NCBI GenBank assembly: GCA_016219005.1
Contig: JACRCN010000105.1
Span: forward strand, 1-64,000
Length of the DNA stretch: 64,000 bases
Direction of reading: 5' to 3'
From: Deltaproteobacteria bacterium
GTDB taxonomy: Bacteria; Desulfobacterota; Desulfobacteria; Desulfobacterales; SpSt-501
Shown: one piece after another, positions 1 through 7,144 of the stretch
Layout of the letters: the number at the start of each line of letters is the position of its first letter
Position numbering within the stretch: position 1 is the stretch's first letter
The notes under the pieces: model-generated
Told to the model about the DNA's origin: nothing
The model's input: only the letters and a program-made list of their open reading frames with translations
Database searches by the model: none
Made by a program: the position numbers and the translations under genes

Positions 1-1
1 C

Positions 2-310
2 GAGAAGGCCGGTCTCCTGGTGGGCCACACCGAGGCCATCTGCACCGGAACGCTCGCCGGCTGCAACGCCGTGCGCCACGCCCGGCGGGACAAGCCACTG
101 GTTTTGCCGGATTCCCTCGCCGTCGGCGACGCCATCCGGTTTGTGAGACAACAAATGCGGGAAGAAGGCATTCTGAGCCTGAAATATACGTATTCCGGTT
201 CGGTCTATTTCGAGCGAATGAAAGCGAGAGGGCTTTACACCACCGATCGCAGGCAGGTCGAACAGCGGGTGGGGGCAGCGGGGATGACCATGGCTTTTTC
301 AGGTCATTGA
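2..310 (+). CDS. GidA/TrmFO-like FAD-dependent oxidoreductase, C-terminal part
   Basis: The reading frame is open from base 2 to a TGA at 310, so the 5' part lies outside the window. The first visible residues read EKAGLLVGHTEAICTGTLAG. That is the glycine-rich C-terminal FAD-contact block of GidA-related flavoproteins (compare the GYVESAASGLLAG block of TrmFO), where the protein closes over the flavin. A basic region of about 60 residues follows. No substrate can be assigned from this fragment. MnmG and TrmFO act on tRNA, but paralogues of this fold do other things. The family call is fairly secure and the precise function is unknown. Confidence 0.6.
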   Translation, partial: EKAGLLVGHTEAICTGTLAGCNAVRHARRDKPLVLPDSLAVGDAIRFVRQQMREEGILSLKYTYSGSVYFERMKARGLYTTDRRQVEQRVGAAGMTMAFSGH

Positions 311-435
311 ATTGACTCACCGCTATCTACATTTGTACTCATACAGCATGCGTTCCCTTATCGCATGGCAAAAAAACGGCGAGGGTGGATCATCGGGCTG
401 TCCGAAGTAAACCCATTTAAAAAAAGGAGGGAATC

Positions 436-687
436 ATGGGCAAAGGAATGAAATGGGTGGTGCTGATTGTCTATGTTTTGCTTTTTATCGGGATCTCCTG
501 CCCTTGGCAGAAAGTCGCTGAACCGATTTACCTCGGCTTTCTTCCAGCCCCCATGTTTTATCTGATTCTGGTTCAACTGGGGTTTGTGGTGATGCTCGGC
601 TACCTGGCGTATTTCACCCGCTTCCACGGCCGAATCGAGGATGAAGAGGACTTCCTCCGCAGCCTCAAGAAGGAGGTGAAACCATGA
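436..687 (+). CDS. DUF3311-like small membrane protein paired with symporter
   Basis: This 83-residue protein has two hydrophobic helices (about residues 6-22 and 37-59) and a charged C-terminal tail. The central GFLPAPMFYL segment between the helices matches the pattern of DUF3311 proteins, which are usually encoded just before a sodium:solute symporter. A strong ribosome site (AGGAGG, 6 bases before ATG) fixes the start. Its stop overlaps the symporter start in an ATGA junction, so the two are translationally coupled. The inferred role is an accessory subunit or stabiliser of the symporter in the inner membrane. No enzymatic motif is visible. Confidence 0.7.
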   Translation: MGKGMKWVVLIVYVLLFIGISCPWQKVAEPIYLGFLPAPMFYLILVQLGFVVMLGYLAYFTRFHGRIEDEEDFLRSLKKEVKP

Positions 688-2180
688 GCCCGACCATCGT
701 CTATGTCGGTGTTGCACTTTACACGCTGGTCTGTTTCGTCATCGGCCTCTGGGGCTTCAGGCAATCCAGGCGTCCGACCATGGAGGATTTCTTCCTGGGC
801 GGGCGAAGCCTGGGACTCTTCTTTGTCCTGTGCGCCACGTGGTCGACGCTGTTCAGCGCCTTCTCTTACATCGGCCTGCCTGGCGCCTACTACCGCACCG
901 GCATTTCCTTTTTCGGCATCACCGGCAACATCGTGCTCAACGCCATGTGCATGTACTTCATCGGCAGCCGGATGTGGGCGGTGGGCAAGAAGTTCGGTTT
1001 CATCAACGCCACGGACCTCTTTGCCGAGCGCTACCGCTCCAACGCCGTCTGCATCATTGCAATGATCATCAGCGTCGCCTCTCTCCTCCCGTATCTAGGA
1101 CTGCAGATCCGCGGCGCCGGGCTCACCCTGCAGGGTGTTACCAAGGGCATGATTTCGTTCGAGACCGGCTTGACCTATATTACCCTGGTCGTGCTCCTCT
1201 ACGTGGTTCTTGGCGGCTTCCGGTCCGTCATCTACAATGACGTGGTCCAAGCCATCATCATGCTGGTTGGGATGCTGGGGGCCACCTATGTCATCGTGGA
1301 AAAGGTGGGGGGCGGCTTCGGGGGTGTCATCGCCAAAGCCGCGGCCATCAATCCGGCTCTCACGCAATTTCCCGGGCCGGCGGGAGTCTGGTCGCCCATG
1401 ATGGTCCTGACCACCTGCATGGTCATCGGAATGGGCGGTTTCGCCTGGCCCCAAATCTCCCAGCGTATGTATGCCACCCGCAGCCTGAAGACCGTCAAGA
1501 CGCTGGCCGTGATCTTCCCGATCTCTGCGCTTTTCGTCAACATCCCGCCCGTTTTTATCGGACTGGCGGGCCGGATCCAATACCCGGACCTCAAGAACGC
1601 CGATCTTATCTTCCCGATGATGATGAATGACCTGCTTTCGCCGACGATGGCTATCATCATCCTTCTCGCCATTCTGGCCGCCATCATGTCCACCGTGTCG
1701 GGGATGATTTTAAGCATCTCATCGATTCTTGTGCGCGATCTCTGGATTCGCTTCTTCGATCCCACGGGCGCCACCGAGTCGCGCATGTCCACGGTCAGCC
1801 GCGTTATCACCGTGATCGTCGTGGCGGGTTCGTTGGCGTTTGTCTTCTGGGGCCCCCAGACGCTGGTGGGGCTGCTCATAGAGGCGTCAGGTCCGATCAT
1901 GCTCCAGGTGCTGGTGGTACTTGCCGGAGGACTATACTGGAAGCGAGCTACCAAGGCCGGGGCTATCATTTCCATGCTGGCATCGGAGGCGTTTCTCATC
2001 CTGCTGTGGACCAAGGTCATCGTCATGCCGATCAAAGGCATCCACAACGGGGTCTGGGCCATGATCCTGGGCGTGGTTCTCTTTATCGTGGTCAGTCTGG
2101 CGACCAAGCCCGCACCGGATGACGTCGTGAAAAAGTTTTTTGATCTTTATGAAGAAACACCACAGCCAACAACAAAATGA
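684..2180 (+). CDS. Sodium:solute symporter family (SSS) transporter
   Basis: A 498-residue inner-membrane protein with about 13 hydrophobic segments, the normal size and layout of the SSS family (PutP, PanF, ActP relatives). The N-terminal DFFLGGRSLG block is the family signature that follows the first helix. It is predicted to import an organic solute with sodium. The substrate cannot be told from sequence, but a DUF3311-type partner is typical of transporters of small organic anions or amino acids. The start overlaps the stop of the upstream small membrane protein by four bases. The C-terminal tail is short and charged, with no extra signalling domain. Confidence 0.85.
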   Translation: MSPTIVYVGVALYTLVCFVIGLWGFRQSRRPTMEDFFLGGRSLGLFFVLCATWSTLFSAFSYIGLPGAYYRTGISFFGITGNIVLNAMCMYFIGSRMWAVGKKFGFINATDLFAERYRSNAVCIIAMIISVASLLPYLGLQIRGAGLTLQGVTKGMISFETGLTYITLVVLLYVVLGGFRSVIYNDVVQAIIMLVGMLGATYVIVEKVGGGFGGVIAKAAAINPALTQFPGPAGVWSPMMVLTTCMVIGMGGFAWPQISQRMYATRSLKTVKTLAVIFPISALFVNIPPVFIGLAGRIQYPDLKNADLIFPMMMNDLLSPTMAIIILLAILAAIMSTVSGMILSISSILVRDLWIRFFDPTGATESRMSTVSRVITVIVVAGSLAFVFWGPQTLVGLLIEASGPIMLQVLVVLAGGLYWKRATKAGAIISMLASEAFLILLWTKVIVMPIKGIHNGVWAMILGVVLFIVVSLATKPAPDDVVKKFFDLYEETPQPTTK

Positions 2181-2193
2181 ATCATCTCCGACC

Positions 2194-2224
2194 GGCGGCA
2201 CTTCCTCGCGAATGGAGTGCCGCC
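2194..2224 (+). promoter_or_regulatory. Perfect 9-bp inverted repeat in the symporter-NIF3 gap
   Basis: GGCGGCACT at 2194-2202 is answered by AGTGCCGCC at 2216-2224, with a 13-base loop. It lies between the symporter stop and the ribosome site of the NIF3-like gene. There is no U-tract after it, so it is not a standard terminator. It could be an mRNA processing or stability hairpin that lowers expression of the downstream gene, or an operator. Confidence 0.4.
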
Positions 2225-2245
2225 TGAACTCGATGGAGGACCATC

Positions 2246-3256
2246 ATGTCGCACAAAATCGCCACTGTGGCCAATGTATTGAGTGCGCTGGATACGATTT
2301 GCGCGGGCCGGCTCATCAAGAGAGCCGAGGATGCCTTCGGGCGAGGGAGTCCTTTCGTTGTTGTGAAAACATCCCACCTGCCGGGCAAGGCCGTTACCGA
2401 GACCCCGGGGCTGGTAGTCGGCAGCCCTGAGAAACCAGTCCACAAACTGGCTGTGAGCATGACGCTCACCGAAAGCCAGATAGAGCTGGCCGGCGCCACC
2501 GGCGTGGATGCTATCATTTGCCACCATCCGGTTGCGGATGCCGCCAGTTCCGGCGGGGTGCCGCTGCGAGGCTATGCCGACCTCTACAACCTGGCGGTTT
2601 TTGAAGCTCACGAGGCGTTTCATGGCCGCCACCCTGGCATCGCATTCATTCACGGCCACAAGCCCATTCGGGTGGAAATTGCATACGGCGGTTTGCCCGG
2701 AAACATCATGTTTGTCGGCAAGACTCTTGAAGAAGTCAAAACGGTTGGCGATGTGATAGACCGGCTTGGAAGATTCTGCGACCTCACAAGAGAGGAATCT
2801 TTTCTTGAGCTTGAAAGGCGGGAACGTGAATGTTCAGAGATCAATGAAACTTGCATCGCGGTCTCTCCGCAAATACTATGCGGAACCCGCGACGACAGAG
2901 TGAATTTTGTGGTCCATTTCTTTCCTCATACCGGTTTTACTACGGATCACCTGCGTCAGGTGAAACACGAACACCCTGACATAGACACCGCCATCGTGTC
3001 TATCAGCCGAGTGAAAGGAGAGCATCCGCTTGTTCAGACTGCAAGAGATTTGGGCATCAACATGATCGCCGGAAACTCACACGCCCTGGAAATCCTCGAA
3101 AACGGGCTACCAATGGCCTTTGCACTGCAGGAGCTACTGCCAGAGGTGGAGATATATATTTTCCGCGAACGGGTAACCAGCGTCCCCATTTCCCGGTTCG
3201 GCTCAGAGGCAGTTCGGCAGTATGGCAGGACAATGTCCAGTCACCTTCTGAAATGA
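2246..3256 (+). CDS. NIF3/DUF34-like dinuclear-metal protein
   Basis: A 336-residue protein. DAIICHHPVAD near residue 90 resembles the metal-binding HHP block of NIF3/DUF34 proteins. GNSHALEIL near residue 275 corresponds to their C-terminal GHHATE metal site, and the position in the chain also fits. The rest is divergent, so this is a family-level call. NIF3 proteins form toroidal hexamers with two metal ions per subunit, and their reaction is not firmly established. GGAGG seven bases before ATG supports the start. It follows the symporter by 66 bases and is probably co-transcribed, which would hint at a role in processing the imported solute, although that is inference. Confidence 0.6.
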   Translation: MSHKIATVANVLSALDTICAGRLIKRAEDAFGRGSPFVVVKTSHLPGKAVTETPGLVVGSPEKPVHKLAVSMTLTESQIELAGATGVDAIICHHPVADAASSGGVPLRGYADLYNLAVFEAHEAFHGRHPGIAFIHGHKPIRVEIAYGGLPGNIMFVGKTLEEVKTVGDVIDRLGRFCDLTREESFLELERRERECSEINETCIAVSPQILCGTRDDRVNFVVHFFPHTGFTTDHLRQVKHEHPDIDTAIVSISRVKGEHPLVQTARDLGINMIAGNSHALEILENGLPMAFALQELLPEVEIYIFRERVTSVPISRFGSEAVRQYGRTMSSHLLK

Positions 3257-3306
3257 ATTTTGAATTTGTACGCCGTTCCTGTCCGAATCTCTCAAAATCT
3301 TGGTAG

Positions 3307-3336
3307 CTGGGGCAGTGGGTTCATGCGCTGCCCCAG
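3307..3336 (+). terminator. Intrinsic terminator after the NIF3-like gene
   Basis: CTGGGGCAG (3307-3315) pairs perfectly with CTGCCCCAG (3328-3336) around a 12-base loop and is followed by a U-rich TTCTATTT stretch. It lies 50 bases after the stop of the NIF3-like gene and would close the transcript that begins with the DUF3311/symporter pair. Confidence 0.6.
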
Positions 3337-3349
3337 TTCTATTTCAGCC

Positions 3350-3472
3350 TTACCGGTCTTCAATCCACCACATGGCCTCCACGTCGGTGACCTTCCCAAG
3401 ATACCTTTGCGTAGTCCATAGATGCGCATACCGCATGATCACTTTATTGAGACCGAGGGGGCTATACGGGTC
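3350..3472 (-). pseudogene. C-terminal scrap of a tyrosine recombinase (tentative)
   Basis: The last 40 or so codons before a TAA at 3350 read RYAHLWTTQRYLGKVTDVEA on the minus strand. The TTQRYLGKV pattern resembles the end of phage-type integrases, where the catalytic Tyr sits in a TTxRYL context. Codons upstream of this piece do not look like integrase, and the catalytic Arg and Lys region is absent, so at most this is a relic. It sits in the 400-base gap between the NIF3-like gene and uspA, among other decayed genes. I see nothing else in that gap except the terminator. Confidence 0.3.
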
Positions 3473-3658
3473 GCTTTGCACAAAGCCGCCGGGTCCCCAC
3501 CCAAAGGGCGGAGCCGGCAGCGCGCGCAACTGCAGAGGTTGGCAGATGCAGCAGAGGATCTTTTCGATGCGACGGCGGAGCATACGGTTTCGTATGTGAG
3601 CAGGTCCGAATCCGCACAACGCCGTATCACGGCCTGAAGCGAAGTTTTTCAACGGCCT

Positions 3659-4096
3659 TCAGACCGGGATCATCACGACGGGAACCGTGGTGCACTTGAG
3701 CACCCGCTCGGCCACGCTGCCGAAGTTGAAGTGCCCTTCGCTGCCGCGGTTGGCCATCACGATGATGTTGATTTTCTGATCCGCGATGATCTTGAGGATC
3801 TCCTTGGCCGGTTCCCCGACGGCAATATGCCGGATGTAGAGCGGACACTCGTTCAGGAATTGGTCGCAGATCTCGGTCAAGCGTGACTCCGCCGTTTGTT
3901 TTTCCCACTCCTGCATCTTCTTCAACTCTTCGGGGTCGAACTGTCCGTAAGAAGCCCCGAAGGCCGGGTAATCCTTCATCACGTACAAAATGTGAATTTC
4001 CGCTCCGAATTTTTGCGCCAACTCGGTGACGAGGGGCAGCGCCTTGGCGGCGTTCTCGGAAAAGTCTGTCGGCCAGAGTATCCTGCTGATCTGCAT
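3659..4096 (-). CDS. Universal stress protein, UspA family
   Basis: A 145-residue cytoplasmic protein beginning MQISRILWPTDFSENA, the standard UspA opening. The C-terminal GSVAERVLKCTTVPVVMIP segment is typical of the ATP-binding half. The usual G-2x-G-9x-G(S/T) nucleotide loop is shortened here: GSEG is followed after only four residues by GS, so ATP binding may be altered. A longer upstream frame exists, but GGAAGGAG nine bases before the ATG at 4096 decides the start. It follows the cupin gene by 55 bases on the same strand and is probably co-transcribed with it. Confidence 0.85.
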   Translation of the reverse strand: MQISRILWPTDFSENAAKALPLVTELAQKFGAEIHILYVMKDYPAFGASYGQFDPEELKKMQEWEKQTAESRLTEICDQFLNECPLYIRHIAVGEPAKEILKIIADQKINIIVMANRGSEGHFNFGSVAERVLKCTTVPVVMIPV

Positions 4097-4151
4097 GGTT
4101 ATTCTCCTTCCTGTGGGCGAGCGTTCGGCGTGATCGGGTCTTTTATCATCT

Positions 4152-4472
4152 TCACAGCGGCGGCGCAATAGTCACCAGCACGCGCATGTCGCTCTCGGCC
4201 CGGACACCGTGGGGCTCGCTGATGTCCGAGATGAGCACGTCGCCGGTGTGGGCCGGCAGCGTCTGTCCGTCCTTGCCGAGGAAAACGCCCTTGCCCTCCA
4301 GGACGACGATGCTGAGTTGGCCGTCCGTGTCGTGGGAGTGAATGGGCAGTTCCTGGCCAGCCTTGAAATTGAAATTCAGCACCCGGAAATAAGGCGAATC
4401 GTGCACGAGCAGCTTCCCCATCGCCTTGTCGTTGAAGTGGCCTTCCGTGAAAACTTCCACTCGTTTCAGCAT
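4152..4472 (-). CDS. Small single-domain cupin protein
   Basis: 106 residues forming one cupin barrel. The first metal motif is visible as IHSHDTDGQLSIVVLEGKG, with His, His and Gln/Glu-type positions. The second motif, near HTGDVLISDISEPHGV, ends with the conserved His. Such proteins bind a divalent metal and serve as small isomerases, dioxygenases or sensors; the reaction is not predictable here. The start at 4472 was chosen because the upstream extension does not look like protein and AGGGGG lies just ahead of the ATG. It is the first gene of a two-gene minus-strand unit with uspA. Confidence 0.75.
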   Translation of the reverse strand: MLKRVEVFTEGHFNDKAMGKLLVHDSPYFRVLNFNFKAGQELPIHSHDTDGQLSIVVLEGKGVFLGKDGQTLPAHTGDVLISDISEPHGVRAESDMRVLVTIAPPL

Positions 4473-4708
4473 ATGCGCCCCCTGTTGATTGGTTGATTCG
4501 ACGGCGGTTGGCGATTCAGACCCGATAAAAATAGATCGGCCGCCGCGCCAAGTCAAATCCGGTTGCACCATCGTCAGCCGGGGACCCGGATAGAGCCCGG
4601 CACTTTCCGTTTGCAATTCCCCCCGATTATGATTAAAAATCATAGGATCGTTGCGGATGGAAAACCATGCAGCGCCACACACCTTCATGGCATGCGGGAG
4701 TTGATCTG

Positions 4709-4882
4709 ATGCGCAAGAATCCGGAAACCATGTGTTCCGACCCCACCCAGGACGTCACCATTCGCATTCCCTGCGCCCTCGCGGAGCGGGTGGCCGCCTA
4801 TGCGGCGGACAACGCCGGCACATTCTCCAGCGTCGTGATCGAGGCCTTGGATTTTTTCCTGCGCGGGCAAAAACCGGTCTGA
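4709..4882 (+). CDS. Ribbon-helix-helix-like small protein
   Basis: 57 residues. A beta-strand pattern (QDVTIRIPCALAERV) is followed by two helices (AAYAADNAGTFSSVVIEALDFFL), which is the layout of MetJ/Arc-type ribbon-helix-helix DNA-binding proteins. GGGAG eight bases before the ATG at 4709 is a good ribosome site; an in-frame ATG 14 codons upstream has none. It is encoded opposite the cupin gene, whose start is about 240 bases away, so it could be a local repressor. That is inference from position only. No toxin gene of the usual toxin-antitoxin kind follows. Confidence 0.5.
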   Translation: MRKNPETMCSDPTQDVTIRIPCALAERVAAYAADNAGTFSSVVIEALDFFLRGQKPV

Positions 4883-4899
4883 GTCGGACGGATGCGGAC

Positions 4900-5187
4900 T
4901 CAGCCTCCGCCCACGAGCAACATGAAGCGGATGTGATCGCCGTCCTTGAGGACACGCCGGGGAAATTCCTCGTGGGAAATAAAACCTTCCTCGTTCAGCA
5001 TCACCTGAATGGTGGAGTCCAGGTTGCCGTCAGCGTTTAAGAGCACCTGCCGCGCCTTGGGACCGAAACGGCCGGCGAGATGGCGGATTAGATCCGCCAC
5101 GGTTCCGGCATCGAGTGCGATTTCCGTCTTCTTGCCGATCACGGCCGAAAGGGCCGGAAGCCCCAGCGTTTCAACGGTAATTTCCAT
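4900..5187 (-). CDS. MoaD/ThiS-like sulfur carrier protein
   Basis: A 95-residue ubiquitin-fold protein ending in VGGG. The C-terminal Gly-Gly that is adenylated and thiocarboxylated in MoaD and ThiS is present, with one extra Gly. The HFMLL-like strand before the tail and the LNxDGNLDS loop fit MoaD-type proteins. Carriers of this kind often accompany aldehyde ferredoxin oxidoreductases and serve the pterin cofactor. The gene lies 81 bases downstream of such an oxidoreductase fragment on the same strand, so it was probably part of that operon. With the enzyme lost, its present use is unclear. Confidence 0.8.
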   Translation of the reverse strand: MEITVETLGLPALSAVIGKKTEIALDAGTVADLIRHLAGRFGPKARQVLLNADGNLDSTIQVMLNEEGFISHEEFPRRVLKDGDHIRFMLLVGGG

Positions 5188-5268
5188 AACTGAATTTCGT
5201 TGTTGGTGTTTCGTGTGGGAGGAGCGTGTGCCTCCCTTTGCGCTTCCAGCTCCGGGCTTCGAGTTTAT

Positions 5269-5556
5269 TTAGTTATCCCCGTGCCGCCGCATCAGCTCGG
5301 AGTAACTCTCCGCCGCCTCGCGCATCTTGCCGCTCTGCAGCTTGGGCACCTCCACGTGGTCCACGGCCTTCCGCGGCAGCCCACCTCGGCCCCGAAGGCA
5401 CCCTTGGCCGGTGTATTCGGGCTCCAGGGCATAGGTGCCGGCGCAAGGCCGCTCCTTGATAACGTAACGGTGCCGGCAGCGGACCTGGCAGCCGAAGCAG
5501 CCGTCCAAGCCGATGTAAGCTATTTCCCGATCAGGTGCAAGACCACCCCTTAATGT
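5269..5556 (-). pseudogene. Remnant of tungsten-type aldehyde ferredoxin oxidoreductase
   Basis: About 95 codons survive between an in-frame TGA (5557) and a TAA (5269). CFGCQVRCRHRY is the Fe-S cluster Cys motif of the AOR family, followed by PEYTGQG. Directly after that, the minus-strand frame is shifted: deleting one G from the GGG run at 5401-5403 restores AFGAEVGC, as expected for AOR. The first several hundred codons, with the pterin-binding domain, are missing. The tail in the original frame ends ELMRRHGDN. The family identification is firm from the Cys motif plus the restored frame. The neighbouring MoaD-like gene is its likely former partner. The 250 bases upstream are AT-rich and hold no gene I can see. 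Confidence 0.7.
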
Positions 5557-5806
5557 TCAAAAAAAGCTCAGATCTTTTCAGCGAAATGAACGAACTGTAA
5601 TCGATAATAAAAGATCGCCTTCCTTGCCAAGATTTTTTACTGTGAAACCCGATCGTGTTATTATTTTGTTATATTTGAAAGTTAATTTATATACAATAAT
5701 TCGATGTCAACTCTAACTTGATTTTTATTGCAGGATTACGTAAAGATTTTTCGTTCATCATAGTGAACGAAATGCTGAATTCGACATGAAAATCCGCGGT
5801 GGCCCG

Positions 5807-5893
5807 ATGCCAGCCAAAAAGAAGACAGCCTGTCAGGCGCCCGCCGTCCAGAAAGCCTTCGAACTGCTGAGGCGTGTAGAAAGTGAAATAGCC
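5807..5893 (+). pseudogene. N-terminal stub of an IclR-type regulator, in frame with M24 gene
   Basis: From the ATG at 5807 the frame reads MPAKKKTACQAPAVQKAFEL. The QAPAVQKAFELL pattern is the start of the first helix of IclR-family regulators (usually YQVPAVERALxIL). The homology stops after about 28 codons and runs without a stop into the M24 peptidase. The winged-helix and effector domains are missing. This looks like a deletion that joined the first codons of a regulator to the next gene. Either the fusion is translated from 5786/5807, or the peptidase uses its own ATG at 5894. Confidence 0.5.
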
Positions 5894-7120
5894 ATGACAC
5901 GATCCGAGCCGCGACATCCGGTCTCATCTGAAGCCTTCAGGGTCCCTCCCGCTGAAATCGAGCGCCGCACCGCCGCGATCCAGGAAGAGCTTCGCCGGGC
6001 GGGAATCGACGGGCTTTTCATCGTCCAGCGGGTCGATCTCTTTTACTTCACCGGCACCGCTCAAAACGGCTTTCTCTACGTGCCGGCCGAGGGCAAGCCG
6101 CTGTTGTTCATCCGACAGTCGGTCGCCCGCGCGCGCGCGGAGTCGAGTGTCGAAGCCATTATCGCCATCGACAGCGTCAAAACCGTTCCGGGCCTGATCG
6201 CCGACGTTTGCGGCCGGCCGCCTCCACGCCTCGGGCTGGAAATGGATGTTCTTCCGGTCAATGAATTCCGGTTTTACCGAGATCTTTTCCAACCGAGGGA
6301 CTGCGTCGACGGCTCGCCGCTCATCCTCCAGGTTCGAAGCATCAAATCCGCCTGGGAGATCGCCCAGCTTGAAGCGACCGCCGAAATGACCCGCCGCACC
6401 TTCGACTACATGCGCTCGGTCATCGCCCCCGGCCTGACCGAGATGGAGTTCTCCGGCATGTTCGAGGCCTACGCGCGCACGATCGGCCATGGCGGGAAAC
6501 TGCGCGTTCGCAACTTCAATACCGAGGGGTATTCCTGGCACGTGCTGAGCGGAACCAGCGGTGGACTGGTGGGCGTATTGGATTCACCGGCCAGCGGCGA
6601 AGGCACCTCGGCCGCCTTCCCGGCGGGTGCTGGCAACCGGCGGCTGCGCGCGGGGGAACCGGTCATGGTGGACCTGGGCACCGTGATGAACGGCTATCAC
6701 ATGGATGAAACCCGGATGTTCGCGATCGGTTCCATGCCGGAAAAAGCGTATCGCGCGAGCCGGGCCGCCATCGAGATCCACGACGCCGTTCTCGATCTGG
6801 CCACCCCGGGCCGCACGCTGGCCGAGCTCTTTGAACATGCCTGCGCCCGGGCAGGCCGCCTGGGATACACCGATGCATTCCTGGGGCCTCCCGGACACAA
6901 GGCCGGCTTCATCGGCCACGGGATCGGCCTCGAGCTGATCGAGCCCCCCATCATCGCCCGAGCCCGCACGGCTCCGCTCGAGGCGGGCATGGTGTTCGCC
7001 CTGGAGCCCAAGCTGGTGTACGCGAACGAGTTCGCCGCCGGGGTCGAAAGCGTCTTCCAGGTCACCGCCAGCGGCGGCCGTCTGCTCAGCAAGGTGCCGG
7101 TCGATATTTTTGTCTGTTAG
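5894..7120 (+). CDS. M24 family metallopeptidase (Xaa-Pro peptidase/creatinase type)
   Basis: 408 residues. An N-terminal creatinase-like domain (GLFIVQRVDLFYFTGTAQNG) is followed by a pita-bread catalytic domain. All five dinuclear-metal ligands can be placed: Asp in VMVDLGT, Asp in YHMDETR, His in FIGHGIGLEL, Glu in ALEPK and Glu in GVESVF. It should be a cytoplasmic aminopeptidase for Xaa-Pro or similar amide bonds. The frame is open upstream to ATGs at 5786 and 5807, but that part resembles an IclR regulator start, so 5894 is preferred. The adenine deaminase gene follows 24 bases later and is probably co-transcribed. Confidence 0.85.
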   Translation: MTRSEPRHPVSSEAFRVPPAEIERRTAAIQEELRRAGIDGLFIVQRVDLFYFTGTAQNGFLYVPAEGKPLLFIRQSVARARAESSVEAIIAIDSVKTVPGLIADVCGRPPPRLGLEMDVLPVNEFRFYRDLFQPRDCVDGSPLILQVRSIKSAWEIAQLEATAEMTRRTFDYMRSVIAPGLTEMEFSGMFEAYARTIGHGGKLRVRNFNTEGYSWHVLSGTSGGLVGVLDSPASGEGTSAAFPAGAGNRRLRAGEPVMVDLGTVMNGYHMDETRMFAIGSMPEKAYRASRAAIEIHDAVLDLATPGRTLAELFEHACARAGRLGYTDAFLGPPGHKAGFIGHGIGLELIEPPIIARARTAPLEAGMVFALEPKLVYANEFAAGVESVFQVTASGGRLLSKVPVDIFVC

Positions 7121-7144
7121 AACGGATTCATGCGAGGCATGACC

